NCBI GenBank assembly: GCA_019187185.1 | Contig: JABAQU010000001.1 | Coordinates: forward strand, 62,001-126,000 | Direction: 5' to 3' | Source: Steroidobacteraceae bacterium | GTDB lineage: Bacteria > Pseudomonadota > Gammaproteobacteria > Steroidobacterales > Steroidobacteraceae | Length of the DNA: 64,000 bases | Translations under genes and position numbers: made by a program | In this document: positions 39,691 to 49,429 of the stretch, piece after piece | Layout of the letters: each line of letters opens with the position of its first letter | Position numbering within the stretch: position 1 is the first letter of the stretch | Notes under the pieces: model-generated | What the model saw: the letters and a program-made list of their open reading frames with translations, nothing else | Told to the model about the DNA's origin: nothing | Database searches by the model: none

Positions 39691-41280
39691 TTACCCGCGT
39701 TTCTTGACGGTGAGTTTCTGTCCCGGCTTGATCGCTTCCTGCGCGGAAATCCCGTTCCACGCGACGATCTGCGAGACCGTGATGCCGAAGCGGCGCGCGA
39801 TCGCCCACAGCGTATCGCCCGAGCGGACCGTGTAGCTGCCGCCGGCACTGCCGCTCGCGCTGCCGCGGCTGTTGTGACTGCTGCTTGCGGACGACGCCGC
39901 CGATTTGCTGACCACGAGGCGCTGGCCGGCGCGGATCGTGTCGTTCACGCCCATGTGGTTCAGCGCGGCGAGCGTGCGCACATCGATGCGGTTGCGCCGC
40001 GCGATCGCCGACAGCGTGTCGCCGCGACGCACGACGTGCACACCGCCGCGCGCCGGCCCGCCGCGCACACCCCGGTCGACGCGCAGTGCGGCGAGCTGCA
40101 CCTTCGCCGGCAACTCGGTGACGCCCGACGGTACGCGCAGGTCGTCGCCGACGGCGAGGCGGTCGTTCGCGCGCAGGTCGTTCAGCTCGCGGATCACGTG
40201 GGTCTGCGTGTGGTATTCGCGGGCGATCTCCGCCACGGTATCCCCGGCGCGCACGCGATGGTGGATGACGCGCATGCGCTCGTCGGGAGTCAGCTGTTGC
40301 ACGCTCTCGCGAAAGAGATCGGCCGTGTCGGCCGGCACCAGCAGGCGGTGCGGGCCGGACGGATCGGTGGCCCAGCGGTGAAACGCGGGATTCAGCGTAT
40401 AGAGCTCGTCATACGAAATGCCCGCGAGGTCGGCGGCGAGCTTCATGTCGATCTGGCCGAGTGTGTCGACACTCACGAAGTACGGCTCGTTCGGCACGGA
40501 GCTGAACTCGATGCCGTAGTCTTCGGGCGAGAGGAACAGGCGTGCCATCGCCAGCAGCTTCGGCACATAGGCGCGCGTTTCCTTCGGCAGGCGCGACCGG
40601 ATCGAGAAGAAATCGGTGTCGTGGCCGGCGGCCGCACTGGCGCGCATGGCGCGCGCGACATTGGCTTCGCCGCAGTTGTAGGCCGCGACCGCGAGCAGCC
40701 AGTCGTCGAACTCGTCGTGCAGGAACTGCAGGTAATCGAGCGCCGCGCGGGTCGATTCGATGACGTCGCGGCGACCGTCGTACCACCAGTCCTGCTTGAG
40801 GCCGAAGCGCGAGCCGGTCGGCGGAATGAACTGCCAGAGGCCCGAAGCGCGCGCGCGCGAATAGGCGTAGGGCTCGAAGGCACTCTCCACCACCGGCAGG
40901 AGTGCGAGTTCGAGCGGCATCTGCCGCGCTTCGATTTCACCGACGATGTGATAGAGGTACGGCCCCGCACGGCCGAAGACGCGGTCGAGGTATTCGGGGT
41001 TGTTCGCGTACCAGCGGAACTCGCGGTCGATGGCCTCCGACTCCACGTCGGGGAGCTGGTAGCCGGCCCTGATGCGGTCGAAGAGGTCGGCATACTTTTC
41101 CGGCGTGATGCCCGCGACGGTGACCGGCACTTCGGGCGGCGGCGCGACGAGCGGTGGAGCGGGAGTCTCGAGGACAGCGGGCGAGGTCGGGGCGGGGGTC
41201 GGGGCAGGCGGCGCTGGCTCGCGCATCGTGGCGCAAGCGCTGAGTGCCAGGGCGGCCAGCAGGCCCAGTATCCGTTTCAA
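39691..41280 (-). CDS. mltD: Membrane-bound lytic murein transglycosylase D
   Basis: A 529-residue lipoprotein (lipobox LSAC, Cys16) with a Pro-rich linker, an SLT domain with catalytic Glu in [14 protein letters not shown] and the [10 protein letters not shown] motif (about residues 125-260), and LysM repeats near residues 335, 415 and 480 that bind peptidoglycan. It cleaves the glycan strand to 1,6-anhydro ends. The start must be TTG at 41280: the codon two before it is TGA, and GGGGGAT gives a ribosome site. It is divergent from the methyltransferase gene with a 116-bp gap. Confidence 0.94.
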   Translation of the reverse strand: MKRILGLLAALALSACATMREPAPPAPTPAPTSPAVLETPAPPLVAPPPEVPVTVAGITPEKYADLFDRIRAGYQLPDVESEAIDREFRWYANNPEYLDRVFGRAGPYLYHIVGEIEARQMPLELALLPVVESAFEPYAYSRARASGLWQFIPPTGSRFGLKQDWWYDGRRDVIESTRAALDYLQFLHDEFDDWLLAVAAYNCGEANVARAMRASAAAGHDTDFFSIRSRLPKETRAYVPKLLAMARLFLSPEDYGIEFSSVPNEPYFVSVDTLGQIDMKLAADLAGISYDELYTLNPAFHRWATDPSGPHRLLVPADTADLFRESVQQLTPDERMRVIHHRVRAGDTVAEIAREYHTQTHVIRELNDLRANDRLAVGDDLRVPSGVTELPAKVQLAALRVDRGVRGGPARGGVHVVRRGDTLSAIARRNRIDVRTLAALNHMGVNDTIRAGQRLVVSKSAASSASSSHNSRGSASGSAGGSYTVRSGDTLWAIARRFGITVSQIVAWNGISAQEAIKPGQKLTVKKRG

Positions 41281-41396
41281 AGATCATCCCCCGTCGGCGA
41301 GGTGGCTGCAGCGTTAAGCTACCCCCTTGAAACGGCGTATTTAACCTGTAAGTTCACATATTGGCTAGCATTTTTGTGTCCCGGTTCACGTAACCC

Positions 41397-42008
41397 ATGT
41401 CGATCGCCCCGCCGTCCGTACTGCTCGAGGCCGAAACGGCGCTCCTCGTGGAGATGCTCGACGATGTTTTCGGCTGGGAACTGCTGCAGGTCGGGCTCTG
41501 GGGGCCGCCGCGCGGCCTGCTCGGCGGGTCGCGCACGCGACAGTGCACCGTGATCGCCGAGCGCGCGCTCGGGGGCGTCGACCTGGTGACGCGTCTCCCG
41601 CAGTTGCCGATCGCGGGCGGTACGGTCGATGCCGTGCTCCTGCCGCACACGCTGGAGAACCTGTCGGACGCGCAGGCGATGATCCGTGAAGCCGACCGTG
41701 TGCTGGCCGGTGACGGCAAGCTGATCATCGCCGGGCTGCGGCCCTTGAGCGTGTGGGGCCTGCGTGCGCGCCTGTCGCGCGGGACATTTCCGGTCGCGCC
41801 CAAGCGCCTGCTCGCCGAGCGACGCATCTGCGACTGGCTCGGGCTGCTCGGGTACGAGATGATCGCGACCCGTCACTGCCTGCACGGCGCGTATATCCTG
41901 AAAGCCCGCAAGCGCCTCTACACGATGACTCCCATCCGCATCCGACCGCGTGAACGCGCCGCCGTCCTCGGCAGCCTCGTCAAGCCGACGTCGCGCACGC
42001 GTTCATGA
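41397..42008 (+). CDS. Class I SAM-dependent methyltransferase
   Basis: A 203-residue methyltransferase-like protein. The later Rossmann strands are clear ([18 protein letters not shown], then [17 protein letters not shown]); the classical SAM loop ([11 protein letters not shown]) is degenerate. It belongs to the uncharacterised methyltransferase that sits between gloB/mltD and rnhA in many gammaproteobacteria. Here gloB is missing from that group. Its TGA overlaps the rnhA ATG. Confidence 0.85.
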   Translation: MSIAPPSVLLEAETALLVEMLDDVFGWELLQVGLWGPPRGLLGGSRTRQCTVIAERALGGVDLVTRLPQLPIAGGTVDAVLLPHTLENLSDAQAMIREADRVLAGDGKLIIAGLRPLSVWGLRARLSRGTFPVAPKRLLAERRICDWLGLLGYEMIATRHCLHGAYILKARKRLYTMTPIRIRPRERAAVLGSLVKPTSRTRS

Positions 42009-42454
42009 CGGCGGTCACGATCTATACCGACGGTGCCTGTCGTGGCAACCCCGGCCCGGGGGGCTGGGGCGTGCTGCTGCTGGCCGGCGCGCACCGGCGC
42101 GAGCTGTCGGGCGCCGAGCCTGCGACGACCAACAACCGCATGGAACTCACGGCCGTGATCCGCGCGCTCGAGGCCCTGAAGCGCCCGGTGGCCGCGCGGC
42201 TCTACACCGATTCGGAATATGTGAGGCGTGGCATCGGCGAATGGCTGCCGGCATGGAAGGCGCGCGGCTGGAAAACCGCGGCGAAAAAGCCCGTGAAGAA
42301 CCAGGACCTGTGGGAAGCGCTCGACGCGGCTGCGAGTCGCCATCGCGTGGAATGGCACTGGGTCAAGGCCCACTCGGGCATCGAGGGGAACGAACGCGTC
42401 GATGCGCTCGCGAACGAGGCGATCGATGCCATGCTCGCGCGCGGCTTGCAGTAG
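42005..42454 (+). CDS. rnhA: Ribonuclease HI
   Basis: A 149-residue RNase H. The four metal-binding acids are in [16 protein letters not shown] (Asp9), NNRMELTAV (Glu), YTDSEYV (Asp) and [12 protein letters not shown] (Asp). It removes RNA from RNA-DNA hybrids. Full length, cytoplasmic, and 11 bp upstream of dnaQ, as in E. coli-type neighbourhoods (where the two genes are divergent). Confidence 0.97.
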   Translation: MTAVTIYTDGACRGNPGPGGWGVLLLAGAHRRELSGAEPATTNNRMELTAVIRALEALKRPVAARLYTDSEYVRRGIGEWLPAWKARGWKTAAKKPVKNQDLWEALDAAASRHRVEWHWVKAHSGIEGNERVDALANEAIDAMLARGLQ

Positions 42455-42465
42455 AATCGCGCGCG

Positions 42466-43224
42466 ATGCGCCAGATCGTCCTCGACACCGAAACCACCGG
42501 CCTCGAAGTCGAGCGCGGCCACCGCATCATCGAAATCGGCGCGGTCGAGCTCGTGAACCGGCGTGCGACGGGCCGCACGTTCCATCGCTACCTCAATCCC
42601 GAACGCGACATCGACGAGGGCGCCCGGGCGGTTCATGGCATCTCGAGCGCCGATCTCGCGAGCGCGCCGCGCTTCGCGGACATTGCCGCCGAAATGCTCG
42701 CATTCCTCGCGGGCGCCGAGCTCGTGATCCACAACGCGCCCTTCGACATCGGCTTCCTCGACGCCGAACTCGCGCGGCTGCCCGAGGCCGCGGGCCTCGC
42801 GCGCCGGATCTCGGCCCTGTGCACGGTCCTCGACACGCTCGCGCTCGCCCGCGAAATGCACCCGGGCCAGCGCAACAATCTCGACGCGCTCTGCAAGCGC
42901 CACGGCATCGACAACTCGCACCGCGACCTGCACGGCGCGCTGCTCGATGCGCGCATTCTCGCCGACGTCTACCTCGCGATGACCGGTGGGCAAAGCACGC
43001 TGGCGCTCGACGCCTCGCATGGCACAGCCGCCGCCGATTCCCGCAGCGGCGGTGTCCACGCGCTCGTCCGTCCCGCCGCCGGCCTCGTGGTCCGGGGGGC
43101 GTCCGCGGAGGAACTCGCCGAGCACGACCGGCTGCTCGACCTCATCGACAAGGCGAGCGGCGGGCGCTGTGTCTTCCGGCAATGCGACCTGGATCGCGTT
43201 CGGCCGGCCGTGAACCACCAATAA
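42466..43224 (+). CDS. dnaQ: DNA polymerase III epsilon subunit (proofreading exonuclease)
   Basis: A 252-residue DEDDh exonuclease. ExoI is [10 protein letters not shown], ExoII is [14 protein letters not shown] and ExoIII is [18 protein letters not shown] with the catalytic His-x4-Asp. The C-terminal ~70 residues form the linker and polymerase-binding tail. It edits mistakes made by the alpha subunit. ATG 42466 directly precedes the conserved start [12 protein letters not shown]. Confidence 0.97.
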   Translation: MRQIVLDTETTGLEVERGHRIIEIGAVELVNRRATGRTFHRYLNPERDIDEGARAVHGISSADLASAPRFADIAAEMLAFLAGAELVIHNAPFDIGFLDAELARLPEAAGLARRISALCTVLDTLALAREMHPGQRNNLDALCKRHGIDNSHRDLHGALLDARILADVYLAMTGGQSTLALDASHGTAAADSRSGGVHALVRPAAGLVVRGASAEELAEHDRLLDLIDKASGGRCVFRQCDLDRVRPAVNHQ

Positions 43225-43233
43225 TTGACCGTT

Positions 43234-44514
43234 ATGGACTTCAGCATGCGCAAATGTCGGATCGGCGTGGTCGGCCTCGGCTATGTCGGATTGCCGCTCG
43301 CCGTCGAATTCGGCAAGCACTACGAGACGGTCGGCTTCGACATCAAGCCGGAGCGGATCGCGGAACTCTCGAAGGGCCGCGACAGTACCCTCGAGGTCTC
43401 GCGCGCGGAACTCAAGGCGTCGAAGCGCCTGTCGTTCACATCCGACCTCGCGCAACTGCGCAGGTGCCGCGTCTACATCGTCACGGTGCCGACGCCGATC
43501 GACAACTACAAGCGCCCCGATCTCACGCCGCTCGTCAAGGCGAGCGAAACGCTCGGCAAGGTGCTGAAGAAGGGCGACATCGTGATCTACGAGTCGACCG
43601 TCTATCCCGGCTGCACCGAAGAGGAATGCGTGCCGGTCCTCGAGCGCGTCTCGGGGCTCACGTTCAACAAGGATTTCTTCGCGGGCTACAGCCCCGAGCG
43701 CATCAACCCGGGCGACAAGCAGCACCGGGTGACGACGATCAGGAAGGTGACCTCCGGCTCGACGCCGGAAGTGGCCGAATTCGTCGACAAGCTCTACGGC
43801 TCGATCATCACGGCCGGCACGCACAAGGCCTCGAGCATCAAGGTGGCCGAAGCCGCGAAAGTGATCGAGAACACGCAGCGCGACGTCAACATCGCGCTCA
43901 TCAACGAACTGGCGCTGATCTTCAACCGCCTCGGCATCGACACCGAGGAGGTGCTGCTCGCGTCCGGCACCAAGTGGAACTTCCTGCCGTTTCGCCCGGG
44001 GCTCGTCGGCGGGCATTGCATCGGCGTCGATCCGTACTACCTGACCCACAAGGCGCAGGAGATCGGCTACCACCCCGAGATGATCCTCGCGGGGCGACGG
44101 CTCAACGACAACATGGCGCTCTATGTCGCGGGCGAAGTCGCGCGGCTGATGACCCAGCGCCGCATCCACGTGAAGGGCTCGCGTGTGCTCGTGCTCGGGC
44201 TCACGTTCAAGGAGAACTGCCCCGACATCAGGAATTCCAAGGTGGTCGACGTCGTGCGCGAGCTCGAGAAGTACGGCGCGAAGGTCGACGTGCACGACCC
44301 GTGGGTCGATGCGCGCGAGGCGCGGCACGAATACGGCATCCGTCCGGTGAAGGCGCCGAAGGCGCGCAGCTACGATGCGGTCGTGCTGGCCGTAGGCCAT
44401 CAGCAGTTCAAGGACCTGGGCGCCTCGGCAGTTCGCCGGTTCGGCCGCAGGAATGCGGTCGTCTACGACATCAAGTACGTCTTCAGCGCCGACCAGGTCG
44501 ACGGGCGGCTGTAG
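43234..44514 (+). CDS. UDP-N-acetyl-hexosamine 6-dehydrogenase (TviB/WbpO-like)
   Basis: A 426-residue nucleotide-sugar dehydrogenase. The NAD turn is [33 protein letters not shown] is the TviB/WbpO-type motif, and the catalytic Cys is in [12 protein letters not shown]. It oxidises the C6 of UDP-GlcNAc or UDP-GalNAc to the uronic acid with two NAD. ATG 43234 is chosen over TTG 43225. It opens the polysaccharide region 10 bp after dnaQ and can supply UDP-HexNAcA for the WbpB/E/D-like enzymes further on. Confidence 0.92.
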   Translation: MDFSMRKCRIGVVGLGYVGLPLAVEFGKHYETVGFDIKPERIAELSKGRDSTLEVSRAELKASKRLSFTSDLAQLRRCRVYIVTVPTPIDNYKRPDLTPLVKASETLGKVLKKGDIVIYESTVYPGCTEEECVPVLERVSGLTFNKDFFAGYSPERINPGDKQHRVTTIRKVTSGSTPEVAEFVDKLYGSIITAGTHKASSIKVAEAAKVIENTQRDVNIALINELALIFNRLGIDTEEVLLASGTKWNFLPFRPGLVGGHCIGVDPYYLTHKAQEIGYHPEMILAGRRLNDNMALYVAGEVARLMTQRRIHVKGSRVLVLGLTFKENCPDIRNSKVVDVVRELEKYGAKVDVHDPWVDAREARHEYGIRPVKAPKARSYDAVVLAVGHQQFKDLGASAVRRFGRRNAVVYDIKYVFSADQVDGRL

Positions 44515-44519
44515 GCGGC

Positions 44520-45563
44520 ATGAAGATCCTCGTCACCGGCGCCGCGGGGTTCATCGGGTCGCACACGGCGCAGCGCCTGCTGGCGCGCGGCGACGAGGTC
44601 GTCGGGCTCGACAACCTGAACGACTACTACGACGTGAACCTCAAGCGCGCGCGCCTCGCGCGCCTCGAGCCCGAGCCGGGCTTCCGGTTCGTCAAGCTCG
44701 ACCTTGCCGACAACGGCGGCATGGCGAACCTCTTCAAGCGCGAGAAATTCCAGCGGGTCGTCCACCTCGCCGCGCAGGCCGGCGTGCGCTACTCGCTCGA
44801 GAATCCGCATGCTTACGTCACGAGCAACGTGACCGGCACGCTGAACGTGCTCGAGGGTTGCCGTCATCATGGCGTCGAGCATCTCGTGTTCGCATCGACG
44901 AGTTCGGTGTACGGCGCGCACACGAACATGCCGTTCAGCGTGCACGGCGACGTCGGCCACCCGCTGTCGATGTACGCCTCGACCAAGCGGGCGAACGAGC
45001 TGATGGCGCACAACTATGCGTGGCTCTTCCGGCTGCCGGTCACGGGGCTGCGCTTCTTCACGGTCTACGGCCCCTGGGGCCGGCCCGACATGGCGCTGTT
45101 TCTCTTCGCGAAGAACATCCTCGCGGGCAAGCCGATCGACGTCTTCAACCATGGCCACCACAAGCGCGACTTCACGTATGTCGACGACATCGTCGAGGGC
45201 GTGGTGCGCGCGACGGATCGCATCGCGCAGCCGAACCCGCAGTGGGACAGCGCGAACCCCGATCCGGCGACGAGCAGCGCGCCGTTCCGCCTCTACAATA
45301 TCGGCAACAACCGGCCGGTCGAGCTCTTGCGCTACATCCAGGTGATCGAGGACTGCCTCGGCCGGAAGGCCGCGATGAACCTGCTGCCGTTGCAGCCGGG
45401 CGACGTACCGGATACCGAGGCGGACGTGCAGGAGCTGATCGACGAGGTCGGCTACAAGCCCGACACGCCGATCGAGGTGGGCGTGCGCCGGTTCATCGAT
45501 TGGTACCTCGAATACTACCGGGGTGGGGCGCCGGGCGAATCGCGGGTGACCAATCTCGGCTAA
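44520..45563 (+). CDS. UDP-glucuronate 4-epimerase-like nucleotide-sugar epimerase
   Basis: A 347-residue extended SDR of the capsular epimerase group. The NAD turn is [10 protein letters not shown], the [16 protein letters not shown] segment is typical of UDP-GlcA 4-epimerases, the active site has Ser/Thr in FASTSSVYG and YASTK (Tyr-x3-Lys), and [17 protein letters not shown] is the substrate loop. It converts UDP-GlcA to UDP-GalA or a close analogue. It is 5 bp after the dehydrogenase and 9 bp before the aminotransferase. Confidence 0.92.
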   Translation: MKILVTGAAGFIGSHTAQRLLARGDEVVGLDNLNDYYDVNLKRARLARLEPEPGFRFVKLDLADNGGMANLFKREKFQRVVHLAAQAGVRYSLENPHAYVTSNVTGTLNVLEGCRHHGVEHLVFASTSSVYGAHTNMPFSVHGDVGHPLSMYASTKRANELMAHNYAWLFRLPVTGLRFFTVYGPWGRPDMALFLFAKNILAGKPIDVFNHGHHKRDFTYVDDIVEGVVRATDRIAQPNPQWDSANPDPATSSAPFRLYNIGNNRPVELLRYIQVIEDCLGRKAAMNLLPLQPGDVPDTEADVQELIDEVGYKPDTPIEVGVRRFIDWYLEYYRGGAPGESRVTNLG

Positions 45564-45572
45564 ACTCGCGGG

Positions 45573-46736
45573 ATGAAAGTCCCGCTGCTCGACCTCAAAC
45601 CCCAGTATCGCGCGCTGAAGGCCGGCATCGACGCCGCCATCGAAGCGGTCAGCGAGTCCCAGCATTTCATCCTCGGCCCCGCCGTGCGCCAGCTCGAGGC
45701 GGACGTGGCGGCGTATACCGGCACGCAGTTCGGCGTCGGCGTGTCCTCGGGCACCGATGCGCTGCTCGTTGCGCTCATGGTGCTCGACATCGGGCCGGGC
45801 GACGAGGTGATCACCTCGCCTTACACCTTCTTCGCGACGGCGGGCACGATCGCGCGCGCCGGCGCGCGGCCCGTGTACTGCGACATCGATCCAGCGACCT
45901 TCAACCTGTCGCCGGCCGCCGTCGAGCGCTTCATTGCGCGCGACTGCGAGGTCCAGGGCGGCCGGCTCGTCAACAGGCGGACAAAGGGCACCATCAAGGC
46001 CCTGATGCCCGTGCATCTCTACGGCCAGGTGGCCGACATGGATCCGCTGGTGGCGATTGCGCGAAAGCACAAGCTGCGCGTGATCGAGGATGCCGCGCAG
46101 GCGATCGGCGCTGCGGACGCTCAGGGCCGGCGCGCCTGCGCCTTCGGTGACATCGGCTGCCTGTCGTTCTTTCCAACCAAGAACCTCGGCGCATTCGGCG
46201 ATGCCGGGATGTGCGTGACGAACGATGCCGCGCTCGCGGAGCGCCTGCGGATCTTTCGCGTACACGGCGGCGAGCCCAAGTATTACCACGCGTTCATCGG
46301 CGGCAATTTCCGCCTCGACGAGCTGCAGGCCGCCGTGCTCAACGTGAAGCTGCCGCACCTCGATGCCTGGACCGCGGGGCGGCAGCGGAATGCGGCGTAC
46401 TATGACGCGGCCTTTGCGAAGGCCGCGCTCGGCGCGCAGGTCGCGCCTCCGGTGGCGATGGCAGGCGCGCGCCACATCTACAACCAGTACGTGATTCGCG
46501 TTGCGCGTCGCGACGCGCTGCGCGCGCATCTCGCGTCGCGCGACATCGGCACCGAGATCTACTACCCGGTGCCGCTGCACCTGCAGAAGTGCTTTGCGTA
46601 CCTCGGCCACGCGGCGGGAGATTTCCCGGAGTCGGAGCGTGCGGCTGCCGAAACGCTCGCGCTGCCGATCTTCCCCGAGCTCGAGACGGCGCAACTGCAG
46701 CACGTCGTCGACAGCATCGCGGGGTTCTACGCGTGA
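45573..46736 (+). CDS. DegT/DnrJ/EryC1-family sugar aminotransferase (WbpE-like)
   Basis: A 387-residue PLP-dependent aminotransferase. It starts VPLLDLKPQYRALK, has the SSGTDALL cofactor contact and the PLP-binding Lys in SFFPTKNLGAFGDAG. It puts an amino group on a keto nucleotide sugar; with WbpB-like and WbpD-like enzymes encoded further on it could make the 3-amino group of UDP-2-acetamido-3-amino uronate. Between DIDPATFNL and MPVHLYGQ it carries about 17 residues more than P. aeruginosa WbpE; the codons for LVNRRT there contain the exact 15-mer arm of the REPIN-like element. Confidence 0.92.
   Translation: MKVPLLDLKPQYRALKAGIDAAIEAVSESQHFILGPAVRQLEADVAAYTGTQFGVGVSSGTDALLVALMVLDIGPGDEVITSPYTFFATAGTIARAGARPVYCDIDPATFNLSPAAVERFIARDCEVQGGRLVNRRTKGTIKALMPVHLYGQVADMDPLVAIARKHKLRVIEDAAQAIGAADAQGRRACAFGDIGCLSFFPTKNLGAFGDAGMCVTNDAALAERLRIFRVHGGEPKYYHAFIGGNFRLDELQAAVLNVKLPHLDAWTAGRQRNAAYYDAAFAKAALGAQVAPPVAMAGARHIYNQYVIRVARRDALRAHLASRDIGTEIYYPVPLHLQKCFAYLGHAAGDFPESERAAAETLALPIFPELETAQLQHVVDSIAGFYA
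45968..45982 (+). repeat. Solitary copy of the REPIN arm inside a coding sequence
   Basis: CGTCAACAGGCGGAC here is identical to the arms of the elements at 29033-29077 and 48365-48409, but no inverted partner follows at the expected 15-bp distance. It is read in frame and includes an AGG codon, uncommon in this GC-rich gene. Confidence 0.6.
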
Positions 46737-46746
46737 GCGGCAGGGT

Positions 46747-48336
46747 ATGAGCAACCCGCAGCCGCCACGCATTGCCGGGCCCGAAACGCGGCCGTGGCAG
46801 CGGCTGCGGGAACTCGCGACGACGGTCGGCGCGCAGCACTTGCGGGATCTCTTCGCGAGCGATGCGGAGCGGTTCGAGCACTGTTCGGCGCGTGCCTGCA
46901 ACCTGCTGCTCGACTACTCGCGCCAGCGCATCGACGCCGAAGTGTTCGCCGCGTTCGCGGCGCTCGCGGACGCGGTCGACCTGCGCAGCGCCATCGCCGC
47001 GATGCGCCGCGGGGATGCGATCAACACGACGGAGAAGCGGGCAGTCCTGCACGTCGCGCTGCGCCAGCGTGCTGGACAGCAGCTCGGGGGCGCCGAGGTG
47101 GAACGCCTCGTGCTCGCCGAACGCACGCGCATGCTCGATTTTGCGGAGCGGATGCGCCGCAAGTACCGGACCGTCGTCAATATCGGCATCGGCGGCTCGG
47201 ATCTCGGGCCCGCGATGGCGGTCGGCGCGCTCGCGCGCTACAGCGAAGGCGCCCCGCGGCTGCAATTCGTCTCGAATGTCGACGGGTGCCAGATCACGGA
47301 CGTCATCGCCTCGTCCGATCCCGTCACGACCTTGTTCATCGTGTCGTCCAAGACCTTCACGACGCAGGAGACGCTCGCGAACGCGCACGCGGCGCGCGAA
47401 TGGATTGCGGGCGCGCTCGGCGAAGCGGCCGTGCCGGACCATTTCGCAGCGGTGTCGGTGAACACCGCCGCGATGAACGCCTTCGGCGTCCACCCGGATT
47501 ACCGCTTCGAGATGTGGGACTGGGTCGGCGGCCGCTACTCGATCTGGTCGTCGATCGGGGTGTCGCTCGCAATCGCCATCGGCGCGCAGCATTTTCTCGC
47601 GTTCCTCGACGGCGGGCGCGACATCGACGAGCACTTCGCGTCGGCGCCATGGCATGCGAACCTGCCGGCGATCGCGGGCTTCCTCGGCGTGTGGAACGCA
47701 AACTTCCTCGGGCTGCCGACCCTCGCGGTATTGCCGTACGACCAGCGTCTCGCGCGTTTTCCCGCCTACCTGCAGCAGCTCGAGATGGAGAGTCTCGGCA
47801 AGTCGGTCACGCAGGGCGGTACGGCCGTGCAGTGGGGCACGGGGCCCGTGATCTGGGGCGAGCCCGGCAACAACGCACAGCATTCGTTCTTCCAGCTGCT
47901 GCACCAGGGCACGCCGCGCGCCGCGCTCGATTTCCTGCTGCCGGCGCGCAGCTCCTGCGGACGGCAGGGCCAGCACGATCTCGCGATCGCCAACTGCCTC
48001 GCGCAGGCGGAGGCCTTCGCGTTCGGCCAGCCGCTCGATGTCGCGGGCTCGGTGTACAAGGTCCACGAGGGCAACCGCCCCGCGTCGATCATCGCGTTCG
48101 ACGCGCTCGACCCCGCGACGCTCGGTCGCCTGATCGCGCTCTACGAGCACAAGGTATTCACGCAGAGCGTGATCTGGGGCATCAACGCCTTCGACCAGTG
48201 GGGCGTCGAACTCGGCAAGAAGATGTGCGCCGGTCTCGTGCCGGCGGTGACGGGGCAGGGGACCGAGGCGTCAGCGGGCGCGGCGCCGCCGCATCTGGGC
48301 CCGCTGCTCGAGACTTTGCGCGGGTGGAAGCGTTGA
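46747..48336 (+). CDS. pgi: Glucose-6-phosphate isomerase
   Basis: A 529-residue isomerase. Family signatures are IGIGGSDLGPAM, the substrate loop SSKTFTTQET, WDWVGGRYSIWSSIG, GEPGNNAQHSFFQLLHQG with the catalytic Glu and His, and the C-terminal Lys in WGVELGKK. It interconverts glucose 6-phosphate and fructose 6-phosphate, which feeds UDP-GlcNAc and UDP-Glc synthesis, so its location in a polysaccharide locus is common. A REPIN-like palindrome lies 28 bp after its stop. Confidence 0.97.
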   Translation: MSNPQPPRIAGPETRPWQRLRELATTVGAQHLRDLFASDAERFEHCSARACNLLLDYSRQRIDAEVFAAFAALADAVDLRSAIAAMRRGDAINTTEKRAVLHVALRQRAGQQLGGAEVERLVLAERTRMLDFAERMRRKYRTVVNIGIGGSDLGPAMAVGALARYSEGAPRLQFVSNVDGCQITDVIASSDPVTTLFIVSSKTFTTQETLANAHAAREWIAGALGEAAVPDHFAAVSVNTAAMNAFGVHPDYRFEMWDWVGGRYSIWSSIGVSLAIAIGAQHFLAFLDGGRDIDEHFASAPWHANLPAIAGFLGVWNANFLGLPTLAVLPYDQRLARFPAYLQQLEMESLGKSVTQGGTAVQWGTGPVIWGEPGNNAQHSFFQLLHQGTPRAALDFLLPARSSCGRQGQHDLAIANCLAQAEAFAFGQPLDVAGSVYKVHEGNRPASIIAFDALDPATLGRLIALYEHKVFTQSVIWGINAFDQWGVELGKKMCAGLVPAVTGQGTEASAGAAPPHLGPLLETLRGWKR

Positions 48337-48364
48337 CCGGTTTTTCGCGGCCGGTCGCCGGCGA

Positions 48365-48409
48365 CGTCAACAGGCGGACATGTTCGCGCGTTTCGTCCGC
48401 CTGTTGACG
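48365..48409. repeat. REPIN-like palindromic element, copy 2
   Basis: Perfect 15-bp inverted arms (48365-48379 CGTCAACAGGCGGAC; complement at 48395-48409) around a 15-bp centre. Arms are identical to copy 1 and the centre shares a TTCGCG core and the terminal TTC. It lies between pgi and the next gene and could also act as a transcript-end stem. Confidence 0.82.
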
Positions 48410-48432
48410 GGCGGACGGAGCAGGCAGGTAAC

Positions 48433-49236
48433 GTGGCGGCTCGCGCCCACACGGTGCTGATGTTCTGGCACGGCCCTGCGCTGTCGCGCATGGAGCAGCT
48501 CGCGATCGCGTCGTTCCTGCACCACGGCCACCCGGTCGACCTGTATGTCTACGATGAGCCGCGCGGCGTGCCGCACGGCGCGTGCATTCGAGATGCCGGC
48601 GAGATCCTGCCGCGCGAGGCGCTGTTCATCCATCGGCGTACCGGTTCCGTCGCCGTGTTCGCCGACTGGTTCCGCTATCGGCTCCTTGCCGAGCGCGGCG
48701 GCATCTGGTCGGACATGGATGTGGCTTGCCTCAGGCCGATCGACTACCCGCAGGCCGAGATCTTCGGCTGGGAGGACGAGCGCTGCGTGAACAACGCCAT
48801 CCTCGGGTTGCCCGCTGGGCACGCGCTCGCGCGCTGGCTCGCCGCTTGCTGCGAGAGCCCGAATCGCGTCCTGCCGTACGACAGCTGGCGCCTGCGGCTA
48901 CGCAAGTGGCGGCGCCGGCACCTCCAGGGCGATCGCCGCGAACGTGTGCGCTGGGGCGAACTCGGGCCCAAGGGCCTGACCGCCGCAGCCCGGCACCTGG
49001 GTTATCTGGACCGCGCGCTGCCGCGCACGCACTTCTACCCGGTGCGCAGCGAGGACTGGCGCGTGCTGTTCGAGCCCACGCGCGGTGGCATGCTGCCGTG
49101 GCGTGACGAGAGCCGCGCCGTGCACCTGTGGAACAACATGGCCGCGCGGGCCACGCACTTCGACAAGAACGCGCGGTTCGAGAGTTCGCCGTTCGAGATT
49201 CTCTGTGCGCGCTACGGAGTCATCAGCGCGGTTTGA
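48433..49236 (+). CDS. Glycosyltransferase with DXD sugar-binding motif
   Basis: A 267-residue protein of the Gly_transf_sug / alpha-1,4 type family, starting at GTG 48433. It begins VLMFWHGPALSRMEQLAI. The donor-binding segment is FADWFRYRLLAERGGIWSDMDV with a DMD motif. It should transfer a sugar from a nucleotide donor to a polysaccharide or lipid acceptor in the cytoplasm; specificity unknown. No signal or membrane segment is seen. Its 3' end overlaps by 14 bp the small convergent gene at 49223. Confidence 0.82.
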   Translation: MAARAHTVLMFWHGPALSRMEQLAIASFLHHGHPVDLYVYDEPRGVPHGACIRDAGEILPREALFIHRRTGSVAVFADWFRYRLLAERGGIWSDMDVACLRPIDYPQAEIFGWEDERCVNNAILGLPAGHALARWLAACCESPNRVLPYDSWRLRLRKWRRRHLQGDRRERVRWGELGPKGLTAAARHLGYLDRALPRTHFYPVRSEDWRVLFEPTRGGMLPWRDESRAVHLWNNMAARATHFDKNARFESSPFEILCARYGVISAV

Positions 49237-49417
49237 AGTCAGCAACCTCAAGAATTCTTTGAAGTCGCCGGGTAGCGTCATCGCCATAATTGATACGCCG
49301 CAATTGTTCCACGACACGAAGGCGCTCGACGACGGTCAACGATCGCCAATAGGCACGATCGTCGATCTCTTGCCCCAGAGAGGCCACGGAAAACGCTGTT
49401 CGGTCGACGCGGTCCAC
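49223..49417 (-). CDS. Small conserved protein, nucleotidyltransferase-associated type
   Basis: A 64-residue protein starting at GTG 49417. The pattern DRAYWRSLTVVERL..E.LRRINYG and the ending TRRLQRILEVADF is a recurrent small family (usual form YWxSRTPxERLxALExLRxxxYG, then RLQRVLEV) that I associate with genes next to nucleotidyltransferase-type toxin or resistance proteins. No such partner is here: upstream on the same strand, 12 bp away, is the Wzi-like barrel, and downstream is the convergent glycosyltransferase. It may be an orphan. No function is claimed. Confidence 0.6.
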   Translation of the reverse strand: MDRVDRTAFSVASLGQEIDDRAYWRSLTVVERLRVVEQLRRINYGDDATRRLQRILEVADFKPR

Positions 49418-49429
49418 GTCGCGATGCTC

